Assembly (NCBI RefSeq): GCF_018604545.1
Contig: NZ_CP075896.1
Location: forward strand, 5,642,001-5,706,000
Reading direction: 5' to 3'
Length of the DNA: 64,000 nt
Origin: Streptomyces koelreuteriae
Lineage (GTDB): Bacteria > Actinomycetota > Actinomycetes > Streptomycetales > Streptomycetaceae
The position numbers and the translations under genes are program-made. Below, piece by piece: positions 49,534-58,832 of the stretch; within the stretch, counting starts at the first letter, position 1, and each line of letters starts with the position of its first letter. Under the pieces are notes generated by a model. The model was not told the origin of the DNA and did no database searches. It was given only the letters and a program-made list of their open reading frames with translations.

Positions 49534-50265
49534 TCACCGCGACACGCCGAAATGCGCCGCCAGCGCGTCCCGCTGGGCCCGGACGAACGCCGCGTCCACC
49601 ACCGCTCCGTGACCGGGCACGTACAGCGCGTCCTCACCGCCCAGGTCGAGCAGCCGGTCCAGCGCGGCAGGCCACTGCGACGGCACGGCGTCGGGGCCCG
49701 CCTGGGGCTCTCCGGACTCCTCGACCAGATCGCCGCAGAACACCACCTCCGGATCACCGGGCACCAGCACCGCCAGATCGTGCGCGGTGTGTCCGGGGCC
49801 GACGTTCGCCAGCAGCACCTGCCGCCCGCCGCCCAGGTCGAGCGTCCACTCGCCGGAGACCAGATGGCCGGGCGGGACCAGCCGCTCCGCCGCCTCCTCG
49901 GCAGCGGGCGCCGCCAGGCCCTGGCGCACCCCGTCCTCGCGCAGTTCCTCGCGGTCCCGCACCCGCGTCAGCAGCGCGTCCACGCCCACCGCGCCGAACA
50001 CCTCGGTGTCCGGGAGCGCCGCGGCGCCGAAGACATGGTCGAAGTGCGGATGGGTCAGCGCGAGATGTGTCACACGGTGACCGGTGAGTGCCCGCGCCTG
50101 CGCCCCCAACTGCGCGCCCTCGGCCAGGCTGGACCCCGCGTCGATCATGAGGACCGCCCCCTCGCCGGCGACCAGCCCGATCGTGCAGTCCCACACTGGG
50201 AGCCGGCACCGCCCCACACCGGCGGCCAAGCGCTCCCATCCGAGGTCTTCCCAAGTCACCGTCAT
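49534..50265 (-). CDS. Metallo-beta-lactamase-fold hydrolase
   Basis: 243 aa. The HxHxDH zinc motif is at residues 72-77 (THPHFDHVFG), followed by VGPGHTAHDLAVL (H~155) and FCGDLVEESG, ending with YVPGHG (H~222). The family includes glyoxalase II, lactonases and lactamases; the substrate is unknown. ATG at 50265 has TAGCGT at 50272-50277 (read on the minus strand) with 6 nt between, so it is probably leaderless. It lies upstream of, and divergent from, the hrcA heat-shock operon. Confidence 0.82.
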   Translation of the reverse strand: MTVTWEDLGWERLAAGVGRCRLPVWDCTIGLVAGEGAVLMIDAGSSLAEGAQLGAQARALTGHRVTHLALTHPHFDHVFGAAALPDTEVFGAVGVDALLTRVRDREELREDGVRQGLAAPAAEEAAERLVPPGHLVSGEWTLDLGGGRQVLLANVGPGHTAHDLAVLVPGDPEVVFCGDLVEESGEPQAGPDAVPSQWPAALDRLLDLGGEDALYVPGHGAVVDAAFVRAQRDALAAHFGVSR

Positions 50266-50271
50266 ACGGCG

Positions 50272-50277
50272 ACGCTA
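50272..50277 (-). promoter_or_regulatory. -10 hexamer TAGCGT for the leaderless MBL gene
   Basis: TAGCGT is 6 nt before the ATG at 50265 on the minus strand, and no Shine-Dalgarno is present. Confidence 0.45.
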
Positions 50278-50344
50278 GCGGGTGCGCCCCGCTCCGGGCA
50301 CGACAGCGCACCACCAGCCTTGCCCGCGGCGCACCCCACCGCCG

Positions 50345-50390
50345 TACACTGGGCCGGGGAATGCTGGCACTCGCACGCGCAGAGTGCCAG
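50345..50390 (+). promoter_or_regulatory. hrcA promoter with CIRCE operator
   Basis: CTGGCACTC (50364-50372), a 9-nt spacer and GAGTGCCAG (50382-50390) form the CIRCE element, the binding site of HrcA. The -10 is probably TACACT (50345-50350). The C/G changes from the TTAGCACTC consensus are symmetrical, so the dyad is perfect. Confidence 0.88.
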
Positions 50391-50438
50391 GCCACGACAG
50401 GCAGGGCAGCAGACGGACGACTTCTGGAGGTGTGCGCG

Positions 50439-51455
50439 ATGCTCAGTGAACGCAGGCTGCAGGTGCTGCGCGCCATCGTCCAGGACTACGTCGGCACCGA
50501 GGAGCCCGTCGGCTCCAAGGCCCTCACCGAGCGGCACAGCCTCGGCGTCTCCCCGGCCACCGTCCGCAACGACATGGCGGCCCTCGAGGACGAGGGATAC
50601 ATCGCCCAGCCGCACACCAGTGCCGGGCGCATCCCCACCGACAAGGGCTACCGGCTGTTCGTGGACAAGCTGGCCGGCGTCAAGCCGATGACCGCGCCCG
50701 AGCGGCGCGCGATCCAGAACTTCCTCGAGGGCGCCGTCGACCTCGACGACGTCGTGGCCCGTACGGTGCGGCTGCTCGCGCAGCTCACCCGACAGGTGGC
50801 CGTCGTGCAGTACCCGTCGCTGACCCGGTCGACCGTGCGGCATGTGGAGTTGCTCTCCCTCGCGCCCGCGCGTCTGATGCTCGTGCTGATCACGGACACC
50901 GGGCGGGTCGAGCAGCGGGTGGTCGACTGCGTGGCGCCCTTCGGCGAGGCCTCGCTCGCGGATCTGCGCGCGCGGCTCAACAGCCGTGTGGCGAACCGCC
51001 GTTTCGCGGATGTGCCGAGTTTGGTGGAGGATCTGCCGGAGGCGTTCGAGCACGAGGACCGGGGTACGGTTTCCATGGTGCTCTCCACGCTTCTGGAGAC
51101 GCTCGTCGAGGAGAACGAGGAGCGGCTGATGATCGGCGGCACCGCCAATCTCACCCGCTTCGGGCATGACTTTCCCCTGGTGATCCGGCCGGTGCTGGAG
51201 GCACTCGAGGAGCAGGTCGTGCTCCTCAAGCTGCTCGGCGAGGCGAAGGATCCGGGCGTGACCGTGCGAATCGGTCATGAGAACGCCCACGAAGGACTCA
51301 ACTCCACGTCCGTCGTGTCGGTCGGCTACGGTTCGGGCGGCGAGGCAGTCGCCAAGCTCGGCGTGGTCGGACCGACCCGCATGGATTACCCGGGAACGAT
51401 GGGAGCGGTACGCGCAGTGGCACGGTACGTCGGACAGATCCTGGCGGAGTCGTAG
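50439..51455 (+). CDS. hrcA: Heat-inducible transcription repressor HrcA
   Basis: 338 aa. HrcA binds CIRCE to repress the groE and, here, its own dnaJ operon, and needs GroEL for activity. N-terminal winged helix (ERRLQVLRAIVQDYVGTEEPVGSKAL, VSPATVRNDMAALEDEGYI), a GAF-like core and a C-terminal region. I chose ATG 50439 because GGAGG lies 8 nt upstream, placing CIRCE in the 5' UTR. The stop TAG shares one base with dnaJ's GTG. Confidence 0.95.
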   Translation: MLSERRLQVLRAIVQDYVGTEEPVGSKALTERHSLGVSPATVRNDMAALEDEGYIAQPHTSAGRIPTDKGYRLFVDKLAGVKPMTAPERRAIQNFLEGAVDLDDVVARTVRLLAQLTRQVAVVQYPSLTRSTVRHVELLSLAPARLMLVLITDTGRVEQRVVDCVAPFGEASLADLRARLNSRVANRRFADVPSLVEDLPEAFEHEDRGTVSMVLSTLLETLVEENEERLMIGGTANLTRFGHDFPLVIRPVLEALEEQVVLLKLLGEAKDPGVTVRIGHENAHEGLNSTSVVSVGYGSGGEAVAKLGVVGPTRMDYPGTMGAVRAVARYVGQILAES

Positions 51456-52591
51456 TGGCCACGGACTACTACGCCGTACTCGGCGTGCGCCGCGACGCGT
51501 CGCAGGAAGAGATCAAGAAGGCCTTCCGGCGGCTCGCACGCGAGCTGCACCCGGACGTCAACCCCGATCCGAAGACCCAGGAGCGGTTCAAGGAGATCAA
51601 CGCCGCTTACGAGGTGTTGTCGGACCCGCAGAAGAAGCAGGTCTACGACCTCGGCGGCGACCCGCTCTCGCAGGCCGCCGGCGGCGGCGCGGGCGGCTTC
51701 GGAGCCGGTGGCTTCGGGAACTTCTCCGACATCATGGACGCGTTCTTCGGCACAGCGTCGCAGCGCGGTCCGCGCTCGCGCACCCGCCGCGGCCAGGACG
51801 CGATGATCCGTATCGAGGTCGAGCTCGACGAGGCCGCCTTCGGTACGACCAAGGACATCCAGGTCGACACGGCCGTCGTCTGCACCACCTGCAGCGGCGA
51901 GGGTGCCGCGCCGGGGACCAGCGCGCAGACGTGTGACATGTGCCGCGGCCGCGGTGAGGTGTCCCAGGTCACCCGGTCCTTCCTCGGCCAGGTCATGACG
52001 TCCCGGCCCTGCCCGCAGTGCCAGGGCTTCGGGACCGTGGTGCCGACGCCGTGCCCGGAGTGCGCCGGCGACGGCCGCGTCCGCTCCCGGCGGACCCTGA
52101 CCGTCAAGATCCCCGCCGGTGTCGACAACGGCACGCGCATCCAGCTCGCCGGCGAGGGCGAGGTCGGGCCCGGTGGCGGTCCCGCCGGTGACCTCTACGT
52201 CGAGATCCACGAACTCCCGCACTCCACGTTCCAGCGGCGCGGCGACGACCTGCACTGCACGGTGACGATCCCCATGACGGCGGCGTCCCTCGGCACGAAG
52301 GTGCCGCTGGAGACGCTGGACGGCATGGAGGAGGTCGACATCCGCCCGGGCACCCAGTCCGGCCAGTCGATCCCGCTGCACGGCCGGGGCATCACGCACC
52401 TGCGGGGTGGCGGGCGCGGCGACCTCATCGTCCATGTCGAGGTCCAGACGCCGACGAAGCTCGACCCCGAGCAGGAGCGGCTGCTGCGCGAGCTGTCCAA
52501 GCTGCGGGGTGAGGAGCGGCCCACGGGGCAGTTCCAGCCTGGGCAGCAAGGGCTGTTCTCGCGGTTGAAGGACGCCTTCAACGGGCGCTGA
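51455..52591 (+). CDS. dnaJ: Chaperone protein DnaJ
   Basis: 378 aa co-chaperone that stimulates DnaK. J-domain with HPD (H32-D34); Gly-rich linker (GGGAGGFGAGGFG); four CxxCxGxG zinc repeats (CTTCSGEG, CDMCRGRG, CPQCQGFG, CPECAGDG) near residues 145-215; C-terminal substrate domains. Overlaps hrcA by one base and is controlled by the same CIRCE, so this is the heat-shock dnaJ2-type gene separate from the dnaK operon. Confidence 0.96.
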   Translation: MATDYYAVLGVRRDASQEEIKKAFRRLARELHPDVNPDPKTQERFKEINAAYEVLSDPQKKQVYDLGGDPLSQAAGGGAGGFGAGGFGNFSDIMDAFFGTASQRGPRSRTRRGQDAMIRIEVELDEAAFGTTKDIQVDTAVVCTTCSGEGAAPGTSAQTCDMCRGRGEVSQVTRSFLGQVMTSRPCPQCQGFGTVVPTPCPECAGDGRVRSRRTLTVKIPAGVDNGTRIQLAGEGEVGPGGGPAGDLYVEIHELPHSTFQRRGDDLHCTVTIPMTAASLGTKVPLETLDGMEEVDIRPGTQSGQSIPLHGRGITHLRGGGRGDLIVHVEVQTPTKLDPEQERLLRELSKLRGEERPTGQFQPGQQGLFSRLKDAFNGR

Positions 52592-52679
52592 TCGGTTTCT
52601 TCGGGCGCCTTTTCCTCTGGTCTATGCCACACGGCAGGCCGGTTTCGGAGTTGTTCGGAGGACGTGACAACATGCGGTC

Positions 52680-53756
52680 ATGTCCTCCGCGCTGACCGAT
52701 CTCTTTCCGCACCCGATCGTGCAGGCCCCCATGGCGGGCGGCGTCTCCGTACCGCAGCTCGCCGCCGCCGTGTGCGAGGCGGGCGGGCTCGGATTCCTCG
52801 CCGCCGGGTACAAAACCGCCGACGGGGTGTACCAGGAGATCAAGCAGCTCCGGAGCCTCACGAGCAGGCCCTTCGGTGTGAACGTGTTCATGCCGCAGCC
52901 CGAGTACGCCGACCCCGCCGCCGTCGATGTCTACGCCCACCAGCTCGCCGGTGAGGCCACCTGGTACGAGGCCGAGCTCGGCGACCCCGACAGCGGCCGT
53001 GACGACGGCTACGAGACCAAGCTCGCGGTGCTGCGCGACAACCCCGTGCCGGTCGTGTCGTTCCACTTCGGCGTGCCGAGCCGTGAGGTCATCGACAGCT
53101 TGCACCGCGTCGGCACCTTCGTCCTCGCCGCCGCGACCACCCCCGACGAGGCCCGGGCCGTCGAGCTGGCCGGTGCGGACGGTGTCATCGCGCAGGGCGT
53201 CGAGGCCGGCGGCCACCAGGGCACGCACCGGGACATACCGGAGACGGACGGTTCCGGCATCGGGCTGCTGTCGCTGGTCGCCCAGATCCGGGAAACCGTG
53301 AGCATCCCGATCGTCGCCGCCGGCGGCATCATGCGCGGCGGCCAGATCGCCGGGGTCCTCGCGGCCGGCGCGAGTGCGGCCCAGCTCGGCACCGCGTTCC
53401 TCGCCACGCACGAGTCGGGCGCGAACGCCCTCCACAAGCAGGCGCTGACCAACCCCCTGTTCGTACGTACGGAGTTGACCCGGGCGTTCTCCGGGCGGCC
53501 GGCGCGTGGCCTTGTCAACCGGTTCCTGCGTGAGCACGGGCCGTACGCGCCTCCCGCCTACCCCGAGATCCATCACCTGACCTCGCCGCTGCGCAAGGCT
53601 GCCGCCAAGGCCGGGGACGCGCAGGGCATGGCCCTCTGGGCCGGGCAGGGGCACCGGATGGCCCGCGAGCTGCCCGCCGGGCAGTTGGTGGAGGTGCTGG
53701 CCGGTGAACTCGCCACGGCGCGTGCGGTGTTGTCGGGTGGGGGCGGCGTCCTGTGA
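52680..53756 (+). CDS. Nitronate monooxygenase-family FMN enzyme
   Basis: 358 aa TIM-barrel FMN protein of the NPD/2-nitropropane dioxygenase family. It shows FPHPIVQAPMAGG at the start, QGVEAGGHQGTHRD near 180 and AAGGIMRGGQIAGVLAAGASAAQLGTAFL near 215. It probably detoxifies alkyl nitronates (e.g. propionate-3-nitronate). The stop overlaps rsmE by 4 nt (GTGA), so the two are co-translated. Confidence 0.9.
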   Translation: MSSALTDLFPHPIVQAPMAGGVSVPQLAAAVCEAGGLGFLAAGYKTADGVYQEIKQLRSLTSRPFGVNVFMPQPEYADPAAVDVYAHQLAGEATWYEAELGDPDSGRDDGYETKLAVLRDNPVPVVSFHFGVPSREVIDSLHRVGTFVLAAATTPDEARAVELAGADGVIAQGVEAGGHQGTHRDIPETDGSGIGLLSLVAQIRETVSIPIVAAGGIMRGGQIAGVLAAGASAAQLGTAFLATHESGANALHKQALTNPLFVRTELTRAFSGRPARGLVNRFLREHGPYAPPAYPEIHHLTSPLRKAAAKAGDAQGMALWAGQGHRMARELPAGQLVEVLAGELATARAVLSGGGGVL

Positions 53757-54493
53757 CGGCGCCGGTGTTCGTGGTCGAGCATTTCGACGCGGGTGGTGGC
53801 GGGCGGTATGTCCTTGATGGTCCGGAAGGGCGGCACGCTGTTTCCGTGAAGCGGCTGCGGGCCGGTGAGGACGTTGTTCTCACGGATGGGGCCGGGCGTT
53901 GGGCGGACTGCGTCGTGCTCGATACGGAGGGCAAGGACCGGCTGATCGTCCAGCTGGACTCGGTGATCGAGGAGCCCTTGGAGCAGCCCCGGGTCACCGT
54001 CGTTCAGGCGTTGCCCAAGGGGGACCGGGGGGAGTTGGCCGTCGAGACGATGACCGAGGTCGGTGTCGACGCGGTCGTGCCGTGGGCCGCTGCGCGGTGC
54101 ATCACGCAGTGGAAGGGCGAGCGGGGGCTGAAGGCGCTGGGCAAGTGGCGGGCGACGGCTCGGGAGGCCGGGAAGCAGTCGCGCCGCGTGCGGTTTCCCG
54201 AGGTCGCGGAGGTGGCTACGAGCAAGCAGGTCGCTTCGTTGCTGGCGGGGGCCGACTTTGCCGCGGTGCTCCATGAGAGCGGGGATGAGGCGCTGGCGAC
54301 CGCTGAACTGCCGGCCTCCGGTGAGATCGTGCTGGTCGTGGGGCCCGAAGGGGGCGTGTCGCCCGAGGAGTTGGCGTTGTTCGGGGAGGCCGGGGCGAAG
54401 GCGTATCGGCTGGGGCGCAGTGTGCTGCGCACGTCGACTGCGGGGACGGCGGCTGCGGCTGTGCTGCTGGCTCGGACCGGTCGGTGGTCCTGA
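53753..54493 (+). CDS. rsmE: 16S rRNA (uracil(1498)-N3)-methyltransferase
   Basis: 246 aa SPOUT methyltransferase that methylates U1498 of 16S rRNA. The family motifs VQALPKGDRGELAVETMTEVGVDAVVPW near 84 and LVVGPEGGVSPEELALFGEAGAKAYRLGRSVLRTSTA near 192 bind S-adenosylmethionine. The GTG overlaps the previous stop. The common order dnaJ-rsmE is here split by a nitronate monooxygenase gene. Confidence 0.95.
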   Translation: MTAPVFVVEHFDAGGGGRYVLDGPEGRHAVSVKRLRAGEDVVLTDGAGRWADCVVLDTEGKDRLIVQLDSVIEEPLEQPRVTVVQALPKGDRGELAVETMTEVGVDAVVPWAAARCITQWKGERGLKALGKWRATAREAGKQSRRVRFPEVAEVATSKQVASLLAGADFAAVLHESGDEALATAELPASGEIVLVVGPEGGVSPEELALFGEAGAKAYRLGRSVLRTSTAGTAAAAVLLARTGRWS

Positions 54494-54934
54494 GTCCCCT
54501 GTGGCTGCTTCGGTGGGGGTGCGCGTCCGCGCCTGGTCGCCGGTGGTGGGTCGGGGCCGCGTCGGGGGTGTCCGTCCTCGGAACGGCGCGATGGGGTCGG
54601 GGACCAATTGACTGTCCGTTGACGCGCCAACCGCTGCGGGCGGACACCCCCCCGACACGTCCCCTTCCGTGATCCGGCGGCTGCGGGCGCGTACCGGCTC
54701 CCGCCTTCCGGCCCAGCCGCGGGCCGCCGCACCCGCCCTAGCTGCCGCAGGCCGCCGCTGCGGGCGCCGCCCCATCCCGCCTAGCTGCGGGCATGCGTGC
54801 CGCTAGGGGCGGCACGGGTGGGCGCAGCGGTACCCCGCTGCGCCGGGTTGCGGACCCACCCGGCCCCGGCGGTGATGCCTTGGTGGCCAGTTGCCCTCTA
54901 CCGTCCCGACCCCGTCGGTGGGAGGCTGCCCTTC
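54494..54934. other. Intergenic region with an inverted repeat and dispersed repeat copy B
   Basis: No gene is seen. GGGGGTGTCCG near 54566 has a complementary CGGACACCCCC near 54640, a long-range stem that may terminate rsmE transcription. The 93-bp dispersed repeat lies at 54775-54867, and a GGAGG ribosome site for the lipoprotein gene is at the right end. Confidence 0.5.
54775..54867. repeat. 93-bp dispersed intergenic repeat, copy B
   Basis: Reverse complement of copy A at 48537-48629 with about six differences. The best-kept part is the CGCTGCGCCCACCCGTGCCG...GCGGCACGCATGCCCGCAGC core. Confidence 0.85.
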
Positions 54935-55462
54935 ATGGGGGCATTGAAAAGGGTCGCGGCCGTGGCCGCGTTCGCGGTGGTCGGCGTGGGCGGTGCTGTC
55001 GCCTGTGAACCCGGGGCGGGGATCAGCTCGGCGGCTGTTGCGTACACCACTGACGAAACCGTCACCAAGGAGCTCAACCGGCAGAAGGCGGGCGTGCGTT
55101 GGCTGACGTGTACCGCCTCGTACGGCGACTCCGGCAAGGGCGGGAACGCATCGCCCTCGGCGCGTGAGAAGACCGTGGCGACCGTCGACTGTGAGGGGGA
55201 GACCGAGGACGGGAAGGACATCACCGTCACCGGCAGGGTCACTCACGCGGTGGACGGCGAATGTGTGCGCGGGAAGATCACGGCCAAGGTCGACGGCAAG
55301 GTGTGGTTCGAGGTGGACGGGCTCGGCAACTGTGATGCCACTCCGTCGCCGGTGGGAGGCGGGCCGACCAACGGGCAGCCCGGGCCCGCCGTCACCGTGA
55401 CCGTCACGCAGACCATCTGGTGCGAGAAGTATCCGGACTGCCGTCCTGTCGAGGGCAAGTGA
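54935..55462 (+). CDS. Secreted lipoprotein (DUF4333-like)
   Basis: 175 aa. Signal peptide with a lipobox ending GGAVAC (Cys24), so it is probably lipid-anchored outside the membrane. The mature protein (TTDETVTKELNRQKAGVRWLTCTASY...) has a possible disulphide pair and resembles the DUF4333 type of actinobacterial small lipoproteins by its repeated Cys spacing. The C-terminus is Pro/Gly-rich with VTVTVTQTIW. ATG at 54935 has GGAGG 9 nt upstream. Function unknown. Confidence 0.75.
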   Translation: MGALKRVAAVAAFAVVGVGGAVACEPGAGISSAAVAYTTDETVTKELNRQKAGVRWLTCTASYGDSGKGGNASPSAREKTVATVDCEGETEDGKDITVTGRVTHAVDGECVRGKITAKVDGKVWFEVDGLGNCDATPSPVGGGPTNGQPGPAVTVTVTQTIWCEKYPDCRPVEGK

Positions 55463-55495
55463 TCCGAAGTCTGTCCGCGTGGGGCCGTCCCTGCA

Positions 55496-55501
55496 TAGGG
55501 T
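55496..55501 (+). promoter_or_regulatory. -10 hexamer TAGGGT for the leaderless Tricorn gene
   Basis: TAGGGT ends 6 nt before the GTG at 55508, with no Shine-Dalgarno. Confidence 0.5.
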
Positions 55502-55507
55502 GATCGG

Positions 55508-58500
55508 GTGACTCAGTCCGCATCGCCTGCTTACCTCCGGTTCCCCCACGTGCACGGCGACCTGGTCGCCTTCACCGCCGAGGACGACGTGTGGCTCGCC
55601 CCTCTCGACGGCGGCCGGGCCTGGCGGGTCAGCGCCGACAACGTGCCGGTGGCCCAGCCCCGTATCTCGCCCGACGGCACCACCGTCGCGTGGACCTCCA
55701 CCCGTGACGGCGCTCCCGAGGTGCATATCGCCCCGGTCGACGGCGGCCCGGCCAAGCGGCTGACGTACTGGGGGAGTTCGAAGACCCAGGTGCGCGGGTG
55801 GACGCCGGAGGGCGAGGTCCTGGCCGTCAGCACCCAGGGGCAGGCGAGCCTGCGCCGCAGTTGGGCGCGTGCCGTTCCGCTCGACGGTGGTCCGGCCACG
55901 ACCCTGCCGTACGGGCCCGTCGGTGATGTCGCCTATGGGCCGAGTGTGGTTCTGCTGTCCGCGCCGATGGGGCGTGAGGCCGCCTGGTGGAAGCGGTACC
56001 GGGGTGGCGGCGCGGGGAAGTTGTGGATCGACCGGGAAGGGGACGGGGAGTTCGTACGGCTGCATGAGGAGCTGGACGGGAACGTCGAGTATCCGCTGTG
56101 GGTCGGGGAGCGGATCGCCTTTCTGTCCGATCACGAGGGCGTCGGCGCGCTGTACTCCTCCCTTGCCGACGGGGCCGATCTGCGGCGGCACACGCCGCTC
56201 GACGGGTTCTACGCCCGGCACGCGGCGACCGACGGCGCCCGGGTGGTGTACTCCAGCGCCGGTGAGCTGTGGGTCCTCGATGATCTGGACGGGGCCGAGC
56301 CGCGTCGGCTGGATGTGCGGCTGGGGGGACAGCGCGTCGATCTTCAGCCGTTTCCGCTGCATGCCTCCCGGTCGTTCGGGTCGGCGTCCCCGGACCACAC
56401 CGCGCGCGGCAGTGCCGTCTCCGTGCGCGGCTCCGTCCACTGGGTCACCCACCGCGCCGGCCCCGCCCGCGCCCTCGCTGCCACGCCCGGCGTGCGGGCC
56501 CGCCAGCCGCGTGCCTTCCGCGCCGACGGCGAGGAGTGGGTGGTGTGGGTGACGGACGCCGAGGGCGACGACGCCCTGGAGTTCGCGCCCGCCACCGGGC
56601 TCGCCCCGGGAGCGACGCCGCGCCGGCTCGCCGCCGGGCAGCTCGGACGGGTGCTGGACCTCGCCATGGCGCCCGACGGCAGCCGTGCGGCCGTCGCCTC
56701 GCACGACGGGCGGCTGCTGCTCGTCGAGCGGGAGACGGGCGAGGTGCGGGAGGTGGACCGCAGCGAGGACGGTGATGTGTCGGGGCTCGTCTTCTCGCCC
56801 GATTCCGGATGGCTCGCCTGGTCCCATCCCGGGCCGCGTCCCCTGAGCCAGCTGAAGCTCGCCAACACCACCGACCTGTCGGTCACCGAGGCCACCCCGC
56901 TGCGCTTCCAGGACTACGCGCCCGCGTTCACCGTGGACGGCAAGCACCTCGCGTTCCTGTCGACCCGCTCCTTCGACCCGGTCTACGACGAGCACGTCTT
57001 CGACCTGGCGTTCGTGGAGGGGGCGAGGCCGCATCTCATCACGCTCGCGGCGACCACGCCGTCGCCCTTCGGGCCGCAGCGGCACGGCCGGTCCTTCGAG
57101 ACGCCCGACCGGGAGGAGACCCCCGACAGCGAGGGCACCCCCACCACCCGCATCGACATCGAAGGCCTCGCCGACCGCATCGTGCCCTTCCCGGTCGAGG
57201 CCGCCCGCTACTCCAACCTGCGGGCCGCGAAGGACGGCGTCCTGTGGCTGCGCCACCCCGTCTCCGGGGTGCTCGGCGCTTCCAGGGCCACCCCCGACGA
57301 CCCCGAGCCCAAGTCCGAGCTGGAGCGCTACGACCTCGCCCAGCAGCGGGTCGAGCATCTCGCCGTCGACGCCGACCACTTCGAGGTCAGCGGCGACGGC
57401 AAGCGGGTGCTGCTGTGGACCGACGGGCGGCTGAAGGTCGTCCCCAGCGACCGGCGCGCCTCGAACGACGACGACAGCGACTCCAACATCACCGTCGACC
57501 TCGGCCGCGTACGCCAGTTCGTCGACCCGGCCGCCGAGTGGCGGCAGATGTTCGACGAGAACGGCCGCATCATGCGGGACCACTTCTGGCGCCCCGACAT
57601 GAGCGGCGTCGACTGGTCCGGCGTCCTCGACCGCTACCGCCCGGTCGTGGACCGCCTCGCCACCCATGACGACCTGGTCGACCTGCTCTGGGAGGTCCAG
57701 GGCGAACTCGGCACCTCGCACGCCTATGTCACCCCGCGCGGCGGCTATGGCCGCGGCGCCCGTCAGGGCCTGCTCGGCGCGGACATCTCCCGCCACGAGG
57801 ACGGCAGTTGGCGCGTCGACCGCATCCTGCCCTCGGAGACCTCCGACCCGGACGCCCGCAGCCCGCTCGCCGCACCCGGTGTCGCCGTACGCCCCGGGGA
57901 CGCGATCCTCGCCATCGCCGGACAGCCGGTCGACCCGGTCGCCGGGCCCGGCCCGCTGCTGATCGGCACCGCCGGCAAGCCGGTCGAGCTGACCATCTCC
58001 CCGTCCGGCGGCGGAGACCCCCGGCACGCCGTCGTCGTCCCGGTCGCCGACGAGGAGCCACTGCGCTACCACGCCTGGGTCGCCGACCGGCGTGCCTACG
58101 TCCACGAGAAGTCCGGCGGCCGCCTCGGCTATCTGCACGTCCCGGACATGCAGGCGCCCGGCTGGGCCCAGATCCACCGCGACCTGCGCGTCGAGGTCGC
58201 CCGCGAGGGCCTCGTCGTGGACATCCGCGAGAACCGCGGCGGCCACACCTCCCAGCTCGTCATCGAGAAACTCGCCCGGCGCATCGTCGGCTGGGCCGTG
58301 CCTCGTGGCATGCGCCCCTACAGCTACCCGGAGGACGCCCCCCGCGGCCCCGTCGTCGCCGTCGCCAACGAGTTCTCCGGCTCCGACGGCGACATCGTCA
58401 ACGCCGCGATCAAGGCCCTGGGCCTGGGCCCGGTCATCGGCACCCGCACCTGGGGCGGCGTCATCGGCATCGACAGCCGCTACCGCCTCGTCGACGGCAC

Positions 58501-58711
58501 CCTCGTCACCCAACCCAAGTACGCCTTCTGGCTGGAGGGCTACGAGTGGGGAGTGGAGAACCACGGGGTGGACCCGGATGTGGAGGTCGTCCAGCGCCCC
58601 CAGGACTACGCGGCGGGCAGAGACACCCAACTGGACGAGGCAATCCGCCTGGCACTGGAGGCACTGGAAGCCAGTCCCGCAAAAACGCCCCCGGCTGTGC
58701 CAACCCTCTAG
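55508..58711 (+). CDS. Tricorn-type protease (S41 family)
   Basis: 1067 aa. Residues ~1-650 are two beta-propeller-type regions with repeated (D/E)G..V.WTS elements. Then come a helical domain, a PDZ domain (~760-860, GVAVRPGDAILAIAGQPVDPVAGPG) and a C-terminal S41 serine protease domain with catalytic Ser in EFSGSDGD (~958) and GELGTSHAY (~745). Tricorn acts downstream of the proteasome in archaea to cut 6-12-mer peptides; Streptomyces has a secreted or cytosolic homologue. The start is a GTG, probably leaderless. The stop TAG begins a dispersed repeat. Confidence 0.9.
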   Translation: MTQSASPAYLRFPHVHGDLVAFTAEDDVWLAPLDGGRAWRVSADNVPVAQPRISPDGTTVAWTSTRDGAPEVHIAPVDGGPAKRLTYWGSSKTQVRGWTPEGEVLAVSTQGQASLRRSWARAVPLDGGPATTLPYGPVGDVAYGPSVVLLSAPMGREAAWWKRYRGGGAGKLWIDREGDGEFVRLHEELDGNVEYPLWVGERIAFLSDHEGVGALYSSLADGADLRRHTPLDGFYARHAATDGARVVYSSAGELWVLDDLDGAEPRRLDVRLGGQRVDLQPFPLHASRSFGSASPDHTARGSAVSVRGSVHWVTHRAGPARALAATPGVRARQPRAFRADGEEWVVWVTDAEGDDALEFAPATGLAPGATPRRLAAGQLGRVLDLAMAPDGSRAAVASHDGRLLLVERETGEVREVDRSEDGDVSGLVFSPDSGWLAWSHPGPRPLSQLKLANTTDLSVTEATPLRFQDYAPAFTVDGKHLAFLSTRSFDPVYDEHVFDLAFVEGARPHLITLAATTPSPFGPQRHGRSFETPDREETPDSEGTPTTRIDIEGLADRIVPFPVEAARYSNLRAAKDGVLWLRHPVSGVLGASRATPDDPEPKSELERYDLAQQRVEHLAVDADHFEVSGDGKRVLLWTDGRLKVVPSDRRASNDDDSDSNITVDLGRVRQFVDPAAEWRQMFDENGRIMRDHFWRPDMSGVDWSGVLDRYRPVVDRLATHDDLVDLLWEVQGELGTSHAYVTPRGGYGRGARQGLLGADISRHEDGSWRVDRILPSETSDPDARSPLAAPGVAVRPGDAILAIAGQPVDPVAGPGPLLIGTAGKPVELTISPSGGGDPRHAVVVPVADEEPLRYHAWVADRRAYVHEKSGGRLGYLHVPDMQAPGWAQIHRDLRVEVAREGLVVDIRENRGGHTSQLVIEKLARRIVGWAVPRGMRPYSYPEDAPRGPVVAVANEFSGSDGDIVNAAIKALGLGPVIGTRTWGGVIGIDSRYRLVDGTLVTQPKYAFWLEGYEWGVENHGVDPDVEVVQRPQDYAAGRDTQLDEAIRLALEALEASPAKTPPAVPTL

Positions 58712-58776
58712 GGGCGCGGGGCTGTGTCGATTTGCGGCTCCGCCGCGTGGGCGCGACCAGCCACAACGCACCCGCA
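58709..58776 (+). repeat. Dispersed intergenic repeat, copy 2 (TAGGGGCGCGGGG type)
   Basis: Begins at the TAG stop of the Tricorn gene and runs TAGGGGCGCGGGGCTGTGTC, then a GCGGCTCCGCCGC hairpin, then GCGCGACCAGCCACAACGCACCCGCA. It is longer than copy 1, with the extra hairpin, and both begin with the same 13 bases. Confidence 0.65.
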
Positions 58777-58832
58777 CCCGACGACGATACGATGCCCAAG
58801 TCGGACCACACGGCCCAACCTCCGGAGGAGAC

